A stretch of 52,519 nt of DNA from Rhodoferax sp. (GTDB lineage: Bacteria > Pseudomonadota > Gammaproteobacteria > Burkholderiales > Burkholderiaceae_C). Shown here piece after piece: positions 1 to 8,258 of this stretch. The stretch covers positions 1 through 52,519 of the forward strand of contig NZ_JAQTMS010000036.1 of assembly GCF_028714215.1 (NCBI RefSeq). Reading direction: 5' to 3'. A program made the position numbers and the translations under genes. Under the pieces are notes generated by a model, which did no database searches, had not been told where the DNA came from, and saw only the letters and a program-made list of their open reading frames with translations. Within the stretch, counting starts at the first letter, position 1. Each line of letters begins with the position of its first letter.

Positions 1-522
1 GAACTTGGCAATCGCCTTCAAACGCCCACACTTATCGGCTGTATGTTTTTAAAGATCCAGAGCACTCCACTTGACTTTCGTCTAGCTTCTTTACCCCTCT
101 TCACTGTGATCAGCGAAGCCTTGAATTATGCCATGCTTTTTAAGCATCTGTCAAACCGCTGGCTGTTTTTTTTAACTAAACAACCAAAACCGCTCGACCC
201 CCTCGCTTGATACGAATATGCTTACGTCTCTTTAGCGAAGCCTTTTACTATAACACTGCCGCACCAGCTTTGGCGACTTCTTTCACACCCAAGGTGTTCA
301 TCGGGAGTAAGCCGACAAGTCCCAACAGCGCCATAAGGACGAAATTCCAGGCTGATCCGCTCGTACATACGGCAACAGGAACAAAGAAACGGAAAATTGA
401 GGTGCTTTGGTTGCAGCGATGAGGCGCCACCGTTTTGGTGGCGAAGGGCTGAGCAGCCGGAATCCGACACCGCAGCGGACTGCCTGTGGCAGCGCGACTG
501 AAGCAGCACAGATAATCGGCCC
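1..522. other. No supported gene; AT-richer leader with small hairpins
   Basis: I see no convincing coding region in this 522-base stretch, which looks less GC-rich than the rest of the window. It contains an 11-base direct repeat AGCGAAGCCTT (112-122 and 234-244), a small hairpin ATGCTT-TTT-AAGCAT (133-147) followed 18 bases later by eight T (166-173), and a perfect 7-bp hairpin CGCCACC/GGTGGCG with a 5-base loop (425-443) in the leader of the following permease gene. Neither hairpin sits directly on a T run, so I do not call a terminator. The upstream gene lies outside the window. Confidence 0.5.
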
Positions 523-1776
523 ATGCACCCTTTCCCCAACGTCACCGTTCTACCCAAACAGCCCGCCATCATCGTCTTTCTGGCTTTTGCCTTTGCCTAC
601 TTCTTTTCGGCACTCATCCGTGCCATTACGGCCACACTGGCACCGGTTTTGACGCAAGAATTTGGACTTAGCGCCAGTGACTTGGGCTTGTTGGCGGGGG
701 GCTACTTTCTGGGTTTCTCGGCCACTCAGTTGCCTTTGGGGACGTGGCTGGACCGGCATGGCCCCAAAAGAGTTATTCTCTACTTTCTGACAGTAGCCGT
801 GGTGGGATGTCTGGCCTTTTCTTTGGCCACCAGTTTTTCCGGGTTGCTGGCGGCGCGGGTTTTCTGTGGTGTGGGTGTCAGCGCCTGTTTGATGGCGCCG
901 TTGACCGCCTATCGCCGCTGGTTTGCCGCAGCTACCCTGATGCGCGCGAACTCCTGGATGTTGATGACCGGATCCCTGGGCATGGTTGCCTCGACCCTGC
1001 CGGTGCAATGGCTGATGCCGCTGGTCGGCTGGCGCGTGTTGTTTGTACTCTTGGCCGCGCTGGTACTGATATCCATGGCATTGATCGCCTGGTGGGTACC
1101 TGGCTGGGATCTTTCGGTGCCGCCTGAAGGGGAACCAGCGCGAACCACACCCAGCTACGCCGAGGTCTGGAAGCATCCCTATTTTCGCAAGATGGCGCCC
1201 ATCGGCTTTTTTTGCTACGGTGGTTTGGTCGCCATGCAAACACTGTGGGCGGCGCCCTGGATGATCACGGTAGGCGGTTACAGCCCGCTGCAAGCCGCCG
1301 CCGGATTATTCTGGATCAATGTCGCAATGCTCTGCACTTTTTGGACCTGGGGCTTGCTCAACCCCTGGCTGACCCGCAGTGGTTTCCATGCCGATCGTCT
1401 GATTGCGTTTGGCCTGCCCTTGAGCTTCGTTCTTCTTGCCATGATTACCATGGCTGGACCCAGCCTGTCAAAAAACTCGGGGGCATTCTGGGCTCTTTAT
1501 TGCATGAGCTGCACCTTTGTTTCATTGGCGCAACCTGCGGTCGGCATGGCCTTTACGCCAGCGCTTGCTGGGCGGGCACTCTCGGCCTACAACCTGGTGA
1601 TATTTGCAGGAGTGTTTGTGGTGCAGTGGGGAATCGGCCTCGCCATAGACGGATTCAAAGCGCTGGGGCTGACCGAAATACAAGCGTTCCAGTCGGCGAT
1701 GAGCGTATTTTTACTGTGCTGTGTCGTCTCATATGCCTATTTCCTGACTACAAAAAGCCATAATCAATCCATCTGA
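523..1776 (+). CDS. MFS permease, substrate unknown
   Basis: A 417-residue major facilitator superfamily permease of the inner membrane with about 12 hydrophobic segments. The loop between helices 2 and 3 has the family motif A as GTWLDRHGPKRV (residues 73-84). The whole length is typical of MFS, so it looks intact. The ATG at 523 has no clear ribosome binding site; the next ATG would remove part of the first helix, so I keep this start. It stands alone, 62 bases ahead of the PTS genes and on the same strand. The sequence resembles anion or drug antiporter groups only in general terms, and I cannot name a substrate. Family assignment is secure; function is open. Confidence 0.85.
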   Translation: MHPFPNVTVLPKQPAIIVFLAFAFAYFFSALIRAITATLAPVLTQEFGLSASDLGLLAGGYFLGFSATQLPLGTWLDRHGPKRVILYFLTVAVVGCLAFSLATSFSGLLAARVFCGVGVSACLMAPLTAYRRWFAAATLMRANSWMLMTGSLGMVASTLPVQWLMPLVGWRVLFVLLAALVLISMALIAWWVPGWDLSVPPEGEPARTTPSYAEVWKHPYFRKMAPIGFFCYGGLVAMQTLWAAPWMITVGGYSPLQAAAGLFWINVAMLCTFWTWGLLNPWLTRSGFHADRLIAFGLPLSFVLLAMITMAGPSLSKNSGAFWALYCMSCTFVSLAQPAVGMAFTPALAGRALSAYNLVIFAGVFVVQWGIGLAIDGFKALGLTEIQAFQSAMSVFLLCCVVSYAYFLTTKSHNQSI

Positions 1777-1838
1777 AATGTTCCGGGCTGGACCGGCTTG
1801 GCCAACGCCGGGCTGGGGTCCACCCCTATAGTGACCAA

Positions 1839-2282
1839 ATGAACGGGATTCTCATCATCGCTCACTCACCCCTGGCCAGCGCGCTGTGCCAGTGCGTTTT
1901 GCATGTATTTCCAGATGGTGCGGCCGGGGTGGCGGCGTTTGATGTGCAGCCCAATGTTCCTCCCGAAGAAACACTGGCTGGCGCGGCGCAGGCGCTGGCT
2001 CTGCTCAACACCCCCCAGACCCTGGTATTGACCGATCTGTTTGGTGCAACACCCTGCAACGTAGCGCAAAAACTGGTGGATGGTTTGAATTCAAAGCTGA
2101 TAGCCGGAGTCAATCTGCCCATGCTGCTGCGCACCGTTACTTATCGTCGTGAATCGCTGGATGCGTTGGTCGCCCGGGCTTTGGCCGGTGGCACGCAGGG
2201 CATCATGCAGGTGGCAACGACGGCGCCGCAGAACCAGGTGAAAAGGAAAAATGATCAAAGCAACAACGACCATCAACAATAA
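1839..2282 (+). CDS. PTS EIIA component, mannose (ManX) family
   Basis: A 147-residue soluble EIIA domain of the mannose PTS family. The phosphorylatable histidine is His9 in IIAHSPLA, followed by the typical LVLTDLFGATPCN segment near residues 61-73. The last 20 or so residues are Lys/Asn/Gln-rich and overlap the start of the HPr gene by 32 bases, which suggests translational coupling. There is no membrane IIC/IID or IIB gene in the window, so with HPr and EI it probably forms a regulatory phosphorelay rather than a sugar importer, as in many Betaproteobacteria. What it controls cannot be read from the sequence. Confidence 0.9.
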   Translation: MNGILIIAHSPLASALCQCVLHVFPDGAAGVAAFDVQPNVPPEETLAGAAQALALLNTPQTLVLTDLFGATPCNVAQKLVDGLNSKLIAGVNLPMLLRTVTYRRESLDALVARALAGGTQGIMQVATTAPQNQVKRKNDQSNNDHQQ

Positions 2283-2520
2283 GCTGGGCCTGCATGCACG
2301 TGCCTCGGCCAAGCTGACCAAATTGGCGGGCAGTTTCCCATGTGAGGTCTGGCTGTCAAAAAGCGGGCGACGCGTCAACGCCAAAAGTATCATGGGGGTC
2401 ATGATGCTGGCGGCCGGCATGGGCAGCCTGGTTGAAATTGAAACCAGCGGCGAACGCGAGCAGGAAGCACTGGACGCCTTGCTGGATTTGATATACGACA
2501 AATTCGGGGAGGGTGAGTGA
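2251..2520 (+). CDS. ptsH: Phosphocarrier protein HPr
   Basis: An 89-residue HPr. The active-site histidine is His15 in GLHARAS, and the regulatory serine is Ser46 in NAKSIMGVMML, the site phosphorylated by HPr kinase in organisms that have HprK. HPr takes phosphate from EI and passes it to EIIA proteins. The start has a good ribosome binding site (AAAAGGAAAA directly upstream), inside the 3' end of the EIIA gene. Length and both phosphorylation sites are canonical. The presence of Ser46 predicts an hprK gene elsewhere in the genome; it is not in this window. Confidence 0.96.
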   Translation: MIKATTTINNKLGLHARASAKLTKLAGSFPCEVWLSKSGRRVNAKSIMGVMMLAAGMGSLVEIETSGEREQEALDALLDLIYDKFGEGE

Positions 2521-2565
2521 TGTCGCCCCCACGCTCTCCACTTTCGCAATGACACGGGCCAAGAA

Positions 2566-4344
2566 ATGACTTTCTCCATTCACGGTCTGGCGGTTGCCCG
2601 CGGTATCGCCATCGGGCGCGCGGTGCTGGTCGCCTCTAGCCGGGTGGATGTGGCGCACTACTTCATTGAGGCGTCCCAGGTTCCCGCCGAAATTGACCGG
2701 GTCCGCATCGGGCGCAACGCGGTGGTGGACGAAATTCACCGCCTGCAAGCCAGTATCACGCACATGGGCCCCAAAGAAGCGCCCCATGAATTGACCGCGC
2801 TGCTGGACGTGCACTTGATGCTGCTGCAGGATGACGAACTGATCAGCGGCGTCAAACACTGGATCACTGACCGCCTGTACAACGCCGAGTGGGCGTTGAC
2901 AACGCAGTTGGAGGTGATTGCGCGCCAGTTCGACGAAATGGAGGACGAATACCTGCGCGAGCGCAAGGCCGATCTCGAGCAAATCACCGAAAAAGTATTG
3001 CGCGCCATGAAAGGCGTGGCCTCGCCCGTGGTCCAGCAATTGGGCCGCGCGGCACGCAAGAAGTCGCAGCAAGATCTGTTGCTGGACGACACCGTTGATG
3101 TGCCCTTGATCCTGATTGCGCACGACCTTTCGCCGGCCGACATGCTGCAATTCAAGCAAAGCGTGTTCGCGGGCTTTATTACGGATGTCGGCGGCAAGAC
3201 CTCGCACACCGCCATCGTGGCGCGCAGTCTGGACATTCCGGCGGTGGTCGGTGCCCGCCTGTCGAGCCAACTGGTGCGCCAGGATGACTGGGTCATCATC
3301 GATGGCGATGCCGGTGTGGTGGTGGTGGACCCGTCTTCCATCATCCTGGCGGAGTATGGTTTCAAGCAACGCCAGGGAGAGCTCGAACGCGGGCGGCTGG
3401 GCCGCTTGCTGCACACGCCAGCCATCACCCTGGATGGTCAAAAAATTGAGTTGCTGGCGAACATCGAAATGCCGGAGGACGCACCCATTGCCATCAAGGC
3501 CGGTGCCGTGGGTGTCGGCCTGTTCCGCAGCGAATTTCTTTTCATGGGCCGACAGGGAAAACTGCCCAACGAAGAAGAGCAGTACCAGGCCTACCGGCGC
3601 GCCGTCGAAGGCATGCATGGCCTGCCGGTGACCATTCGCACCGTCGATGTCGGCGCCGACAAGCCGCTGGACGAGTCCTTGCAAGACTCTGCTCACCTTA
3701 ACCCGGCCCTGGGTTTGCGCGCCATTCGCTGGAGTCTGGCCGACCCCGCCATGTTCCTGACACAGTTGCGCGCGATCCTGCGTGCGGCGGCCCATGGTCG
3801 AGCCAACCTGCTGATACCGATGCTGGTTCATGCCAGCGAAATTCGTCACACTTTTGCCTTGATTGACCGTGCCCGCGCCGAGCTCGACAACCGGGGCGTT
3901 GCCTACGGGCCGGTCAAGATCGGCGCCATGATCGAGATCCCGGCGGCGGCCCTGACGCTCAAAGTGTTCCTGAAATATTTTGATTTCCTGTCGATCGGTA
4001 CCAACGACCTGATTCAGTACACCCTGGCGATCGACCGTGCCGATGAGTCGGTTGCCCACTTGTACGACCCCTTGCATCCGGCCGTGCTGGGGCTGGTGGC
4101 TCAAACCATCGCCGAGTGCCGGGCCCAAGGCAAAGGAGTGAGCGTATGCGGTGAAATGGCGGGCGATGTCAGCCTGACCCGTCTGTTGCTGGGCATGGGC
4201 TTGCGCAGCTTTTCCATGCATCCGGCCCAAATCCTGGCGGTCAAGCAAGAGGTGTTGCGCGCCGATGCAGGCAAGCTGGTCGCCTGGGCCGAACAGGTAC
4301 TTGCCAATGACGAGCCCGGCCTGCTGATGAAGAACCACCATTGA
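2566..4344 (+). CDS. ptsI: PTS enzyme I (PEP-protein phosphotransferase)
   Basis: A 592-residue enzyme I that transfers phosphate from phosphoenolpyruvate to HPr. Domain order is the N-terminal HPr-binding helical region, the phosphohistidine domain with GGKTSHTAIVARS (active His about residue 214) and the C-terminal PEP-binding TIM barrel with GLFRSEFLFM and the catalytic-cysteine motif SVCGEMAGD. There is no N-terminal GAF domain, so it is the carbohydrate-type EI and not the PtsP (EI-Ntr) form. It lies 45 bases after ptsH and completes the EIIA-HPr-EI cluster. Slightly longer than the common 570-575 residues, otherwise canonical. Confidence 0.95.
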   Translation: MTFSIHGLAVARGIAIGRAVLVASSRVDVAHYFIEASQVPAEIDRVRIGRNAVVDEIHRLQASITHMGPKEAPHELTALLDVHLMLLQDDELISGVKHWITDRLYNAEWALTTQLEVIARQFDEMEDEYLRERKADLEQITEKVLRAMKGVASPVVQQLGRAARKKSQQDLLLDDTVDVPLILIAHDLSPADMLQFKQSVFAGFITDVGGKTSHTAIVARSLDIPAVVGARLSSQLVRQDDWVIIDGDAGVVVVDPSSIILAEYGFKQRQGELERGRLGRLLHTPAITLDGQKIELLANIEMPEDAPIAIKAGAVGVGLFRSEFLFMGRQGKLPNEEEQYQAYRRAVEGMHGLPVTIRTVDVGADKPLDESLQDSAHLNPALGLRAIRWSLADPAMFLTQLRAILRAAAHGRANLLIPMLVHASEIRHTFALIDRARAELDNRGVAYGPVKIGAMIEIPAAALTLKVFLKYFDFLSIGTNDLIQYTLAIDRADESVAHLYDPLHPAVLGLVAQTIAECRAQGKGVSVCGEMAGDVSLTRLLLGMGLRSFSMHPAQILAVKQEVLRADAGKLVAWAEQVLANDEPGLLMKNHH

Positions 4345-4354
4345 TACAACGCAT

Positions 4355-4370
4355 GGTGGCTGGCGCCACC
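4355..4370. other. Hairpin between ptsI and the LD-carboxypeptidase gene
   Basis: GGTGGC-TGGC-GCCACC forms a perfect 6-bp stem 10 bases after the ptsI stop. No T run follows on either strand, so it is a weak terminator or RNA-stabilising structure at best. Confidence 0.3.
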
Positions 4371-4407
4371 CGCAACAAAAACTGCCATCAGAACTTCACA
4401 CCCTCCG

Positions 4408-5511
4408 TTGGCGCGGGACAGAATTGGACGGAAATTGGAAAACTCCTCTGACAGCAGTACGCAACTGAGTCGCCGCCATCTGGCGAAAAGCGCGGCCCTG
4501 GTTTTGGCCGCATCCCTGTTGCCGGGATCCGGCGAAGCGAAAGCTTTGCCCAAAAAAAGCAAACTCATCAAACCCCCGCGTTTGAAAGAAGGCGATGTAG
4601 TGGGTTTGATCACGCCTTGCGGCTTCCTGGAGCAAGACGGCATCGACAAGGCGATACGCAACATCGAGGATCTTGGGGTCAGGGTAAGACTCGGAAAATA
4701 CGTCCTGGCGCGCCGCGGGCGTTACGCCGGCACCGTTGAACAGCGGCTGGAAGATTTGCACGGCATGTTCGCCGACCCGACCGTCAATGCCGTGTGGGCC
4801 GCCACCGGTGGCTCCGGCGGCATCTCGCTGCTGCCGCACATCGACTACGCACTGATTCGAAAACATCCCAAGATTTTTGTCGGCTACTCCGACGTCACCT
4901 GCCTGCATCTGGCAATACATCGAAAAACCCGACTGGTCACCTTTCACGGGCCGGTTGGCATATCCACTTTTTCGGACTACTCGAAAGGACATCTGAAGGC
5001 CATTCTGATGCACCCCGAGAAGAAATACCTGATGTCCATGGCCGATGAAAACCGCGTCAAGGCAGAGACCGCGCCCCAGTACCAGATCAGAACCGTGCGC
5101 CATGGCGCCGCCGTCGGGCGTTTGACAGGTGGCAATTTAAGCTTGGTGGCGGCCTTGTCCGGTACGCCTTATGCAGCCGAGCTGCGCCAGCACATTCTGT
5201 TTCTGGAAGACATCAAGGAAGAGCCGTACCGGATTGACCGGATGCTGACGCAGCTTGACCTGAGCCTGGGGCTGAATACGACGGCCGCCATGATGTTGGG
5301 AGTTTTCGAAAAATGCGAGGCCCCGGAAAGCGAACTCTCCCTGACGTTGAATGAAACAGTGGATGATCACCTGAACCGCTTGACCGTTCCGGCCGTGACC
5401 GGCTACTCGGTCGGGCATATCGCCAACCAGATGACACTCCCCCTGGGTGTCACGGCACGCCTGGATACCCAGGCCCAGACTTTGACCTTGTTGGAAAGCG
5501 CTGTCTTATAG
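4408..5511 (+). CDS. ldcA: LD-carboxypeptidase (peptidase S66) with Tat-like signal
   Basis: A 367-residue S66-family LD-carboxypeptidase, the group that removes the terminal D-Ala from murein tetrapeptides during cell-wall recycling. The nucleophile is Ser161 in GYSDVT; the other two triad members are expected in FLEDIKEEPYRID (Glu) and in GHIANQMTLPLG (His). The N-terminus has SRRHLAKSAALVLAASLL (residues 21-38), a twin-arginine plus hydrophobic stretch, so it is probably exported; the well-known E. coli LdcA is cytoplasmic. No ATG is available; TTG at 4408 or TTG at 4435 are the candidates, neither with a strong ribosome binding site. It opens the peptidoglycan-related part of the window. 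Confidence 0.85.
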   Translation: MARDRIGRKLENSSDSSTQLSRRHLAKSAALVLAASLLPGSGEAKALPKKSKLIKPPRLKEGDVVGLITPCGFLEQDGIDKAIRNIEDLGVRVRLGKYVLARRGRYAGTVEQRLEDLHGMFADPTVNAVWAATGGSGGISLLPHIDYALIRKHPKIFVGYSDVTCLHLAIHRKTRLVTFHGPVGISTFSDYSKGHLKAILMHPEKKYLMSMADENRVKAETAPQYQIRTVRHGAAVGRLTGGNLSLVAALSGTPYAAELRQHILFLEDIKEEPYRIDRMLTQLDLSLGLNTTAAMMLGVFEKCEAPESELSLTLNETVDDHLNRLTVPAVTGYSVGHIANQMTLPLGVTARLDTQAQTLTLLESAVL

Positions 5512-5532
5512 CGTCGCCAAGGCGGTTGCAGC

Positions 5533-6315
5533 CTATTTCACTGGCGTCGTCAAGACATCCAGAATCGCTGCCGTCTGCGCATCCGGCGTACCGTCAAATT
5601 TCGACGGGCGGTATTTCATTTGAAAGGCACTGACAACGTTGCGCGTGGCTTGGTCCAGCTCGCCGCTCTGCACCAGGCCGAAACCATGCTCCGCCAGTTT
5701 CTTTTGAAACCATGCCACATCGGGCAGTTGGCCCTCGAAGCCCGCCAAGCGCAGCGCCACTTCCTTCTCGTCGGGCCACAACACCAGACCGGCATCGGCC
5801 AACTGCTTCCAGGGGAACATGGGCCCCGGGTCCTGTTTGCGCTGCGGTGCGATGTCGCTGTGCGCCAGCACGTGGTCGGGTGCGATGTCGTGGCGCTTCA
5901 CGATGTCTTTGATGAGCGGGATCAGGCGGTCAATTTGCCCTTGCGGAAACGGTATCCAGACCCGTCCCTGGTCGGTGTCGCGCCACCCCGGATTGACAAT
6001 TTCGATACCGATCGAACTGGCATTCAGGCTGGTATTGCCCTTCCAGGAGCTGAGTCCAGCGTGGTAGGCACGGCGGCTCTCGTCCACCAGCCGGTAAATC
6101 TTGAAACCGTCGCCGTCATCGACCAGGTAATGCGAACTGACTTGCTGTTCAGTCAACACCTTCAAAGAAGTAGGAAAGTCGCCAAACGTGTAATGCAGTA
6201 TCAGGTAGCGCACGCGACTGTCCTGGCTGACAGAACTGAAGCTGGTGTCAATGCGCGGTCCACTGGCGCAGCCGCTCAGCAGTGCGACAAGAAAGATCAG
6301 GATAATTTTTTTCAT
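5533..6315 (-). CDS. amiD: N-acetylmuramoyl-L-alanine amidase lipoprotein, AmiD type
   Basis: A 260-residue amidase_2 family lipoprotein that should cut the bond between MurNAc and L-Ala in murein or anhydro-muropeptides. The lipobox is LLSGC with Cys16. Zinc ligands fit His41 (LILHYT), His152 (LAHSDIAPQR) and Asp162 (QDPGP), matching the E. coli AmiD pattern, with Glu105 in SIGIEIVNPG as the likely catalytic residue. Residues about 185-255 form a peptidoglycan-binding domain (PG_binding_1). The next residue after the lipobox Cys is Ala, which does not suggest inner-membrane retention, so outer-membrane anchoring is likely. It is the last gene of the leftward operon, 27 bases after the kinase gene. 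Confidence 0.92.
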   Translation of the reverse strand: MKKIILIFLVALLSGCASGPRIDTSFSSVSQDSRVRYLILHYTFGDFPTSLKVLTEQQVSSHYLVDDGDGFKIYRLVDESRRAYHAGLSSWKGNTSLNASSIGIEIVNPGWRDTDQGRVWIPFPQGQIDRLIPLIKDIVKRHDIAPDHVLAHSDIAPQRKQDPGPMFPWKQLADAGLVLWPDEKEVALRLAGFEGQLPDVAWFQKKLAEHGFGLVQSGELDQATRNVVSAFQMKYRPSKFDGTPDAQTAAILDVLTTPVK

Positions 6316-6342
6316 TTCGAAACCTGGGTACCAGTTGTCAAT

Positions 6343-7251
6343 TCAGGGAGTCAAACGCAAAGCCATGCGGGCCGCGGCAATATGGGCTTGTAAATGTACC
6401 TGACGCAAATCACCGCCCGGCAGCAGGCGCTGGCGCATGGACTGTTCTATCAACGGATGCAGTTGCGGCACCCGCCCCGCCAGAACCATGGGACGCTTGC
6501 CGAAGCGGTTCAGCATGGCGTTGCCAAGACGGGCCAACTCAAAACCGGCGCGTTGCAGGATATCGTGCGCTACCGGGTCAATGTCTGCGCTAGCGGCAAC
6601 AGCCAGCGCCAGCAGACCGATCCGGCCGCGACTGGCACCATAGACCAGTTGGCGTGACAAAGACCAATCGCTGCCGCCGATTTCCTTGAACAGGGCAAGC
6701 GCCATCGGCGAGTCAACCCAGCAACCGGGCGCTTCATCTTCGGCGCGCCAGATGTGGCGCAAAGCCTCAACGGCAATCCAGTAGCCGCTGCCGCCATCGT
6801 CCAGCATGCCACCACGGCCGCCGGCGCGATGAAATTCACCTTGCGCATCGACAAAGCCCGCAATCGATCCGGTGCCGGCATAGACCAGATAACCCTTGCC
6901 CGGCTCGAACGCCGCAAGGCACGCCAGTTCGATGTCATTACTGATCACAACAGCATCCCCGGGCACATTCAAAGCCTTGACCAGCAAGGCCTGCAGGGCT
7001 TGTCCCGAGCGCTCGTGCAAACCACCAAAACCTGTGACACCGGCACGCACCGAGGACACACCGCCGTAAGGCGAGAGTTCGACCAGCAGGTTCGAGAGAA
7101 TATCGCTCACCTGCCTCAGACCGGACTCGCTGCCCATCTGCAAGGCGCTAAAACCGGCCAGCGTCCCCTGGGCCGTGACAGCGCCGTCCGGACCCGCCAG
7201 AGCCCAGCGGCTCTGGCTGCCACCGACATCAATGCCAAGACCTGTTCTCAT
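6343..7251 (-). CDS. BadF/BadG-family sugar kinase, likely MurNAc/GlcNAc kinase
   Basis: A 302-residue ASKHA-fold kinase of the BadF/BadG/BcrA family. Seen: the phosphate-1 loop GIDVGGSQSRWAL at the N-terminus, the second phosphate loop YLVYAGTGSIAG near residue 120, and GGMLDDGGSGYWIA near residue 145, which is the GxGxxxGDEGSG region of GlcNAc kinases. MurK of Clostridium acetobutylicum and of Tannerella, which phosphorylates MurNAc and/or GlcNAc, belongs to this family. Its operon also encodes an amidase and AmpG-like permeases and faces murQ, whose substrate is MurNAc-6-P. No AnmK gene is present here, so this kinase is the best source of MurNAc-6-P. Exact substrate is inferred from context; a plain GlcNAc kinase is the alternative. 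Confidence 0.82.
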   Translation of the reverse strand: MRTGLGIDVGGSQSRWALAGPDGAVTAQGTLAGFSALQMGSESGLRQVSDILSNLLVELSPYGGVSSVRAGVTGFGGLHERSGQALQALLVKALNVPGDAVVISNDIELACLAAFEPGKGYLVYAGTGSIAGFVDAQGEFHRAGGRGGMLDDGGSGYWIAVEALRHIWRAEDEAPGCWVDSPMALALFKEIGGSDWSLSRQLVYGASRGRIGLLALAVAASADIDPVAHDILQRAGFELARLGNAMLNRFGKRPMVLAGRVPQLHPLIEQSMRQRLLPGGDLRQVHLQAHIAAARMALRLTP

Positions 7252-7255
7252 GCTG

Positions 7256-8230
7256 TCAGACTGCGCTCAGGCGCGGGTTGGCACGGGCCAAATAGAACCA
7301 CTCGTGTCCAGGGCTGGCTTTGGCGTTGGGAAACAGGATATAGCCATCGCTCTGTGCGTGCACCCGTTGGCCGTCCTGTCGCGTACCGATCAGGTCGCCG
7401 GCATGCAGCGGATCAAAGCTGGACCAGGGCCGGCTGAAGCTGTCGTCCTGGTGAACCTTGTCGATCACGTCGAAAATCCGCAAGGCTTCGATATTGGCCA
7501 CGGCGGCCGGCCTGGGGGCGGCGATGTGCCCCAAATGGGCCAGCGTGTTCACAATCGCTCTGTAGGCCACCTCGGGCGCTGCCGGGTCATCGTGCTGACC
7601 ACATTCCAGGGTCAGCGCATAACCGCCGACGCAGCGCATGTACTCGGTGGTGCCAACCCCGTAGCGCGGATCGGTGTCGAGTTGCTGGCTGCGGCTGAAG
7701 ACCGTTCCCATGGCGGCGCGCCGGCGCTCCACGCCTTGGGCATAAGTGCTCAGCCAGCCGTCCACAAAACGGCCAACGCCCAGGCGCAAGGCCAGCGCCA
7801 CTTCAGCCTCGGCCTGGCTAAAGGGCTCCAGCGCGCCGCTGTTGTTCTCCGGCCCGACCATGACAAAGGCGCGCCCCTGGGCCTGGAAGGAATGCAGGTC
7901 CAGCAACACGTCATGCCTGGCCATCAGGGGACACAGCCAGTTGGCGATATGGTCCTCAAATTCCTTCGGCTGCGCGCTAGGCCCCAGGTTGCGGTTGAGG
8001 TTGCGCTCGCCAACCCGCTGGCCTCGCTCATAAGCCAGCGGGTTGGTAATCGGCACGAAGGTCACGCTGCCCGCCACCAGGCTCAGGGTTTTGCCATCCA
8101 GTTCCCTGAGCACGCGCAGAATTCCCTGGGTTCCGGCGGTTTCGTTGCCGTGCACGGCCCCCAGCACCAGCAGGCGCGGACCCGCTTGAATGGCCTGGTA
8201 AGAGACGGCTTTGAAATAGTGTGTCTGCAT
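7256..8230 (-). CDS. M14-like zinc hydrolase, succinylglutamate desuccinylase/aspartoacylase family
   Basis: A 324-residue member of the AstE/AspA branch of the M14 zinc hydrolases. The metal-binding H-x-x-E motif is His27-Glu30 in GAVHGNETAG, and DLHSF further on supplies the third ligand. NLNRNLG matches the substrate-carboxylate-binding region. The start at 8230 is chosen because 45 extra codons upstream would run into the preceding permease gene and are not conserved-looking. There is no signal peptide, so it is cytoplasmic. It sits 28 bases after the AmpG-like gene and 4 bases before the kinase gene, so it is cotranscribed with muropeptide functions. A role on murein peptide, as for MpaA (an M14 gamma-D-Glu-mDAP amidase), is possible but unproven. 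Confidence 0.8.
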   Translation of the reverse strand: MQTHYFKAVSYQAIQAGPRLLVLGAVHGNETAGTQGILRVLRELDGKTLSLVAGSVTFVPITNPLAYERGQRVGERNLNRNLGPSAQPKEFEDHIANWLCPLMARHDVLLDLHSFQAQGRAFVMVGPENNSGALEPFSQAEAEVALALRLGVGRFVDGWLSTYAQGVERRRAAMGTVFSRSQQLDTDPRYGVGTTEYMRCVGGYALTLECGQHDDPAAPEVAYRAIVNTLAHLGHIAAPRPAAVANIEALRIFDVIDKVHQDDSFSRPWSSFDPLHAGDLIGTRQDGQRVHAQSDGYILFPNAKASPGHEWFYLARANPRLSAV

Positions 8231-8258
8231 GAAAAGAACTCGCTTCAATAAATACGTA

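Noticed and set aside
248..430. Short hydrophobic leftward frame that might be a small membrane protein
   Set aside because: No ribosome binding site, no recognised family, and competing frames of similar size in the same stretch.
2356..4341. Long open frame of 661 codons opposite ptsI
   Set aside because: It is antisense to a certain gene with full family motifs, is low in structure and rich in Gln/His/Arg, as typical for GC-rich shadow frames.
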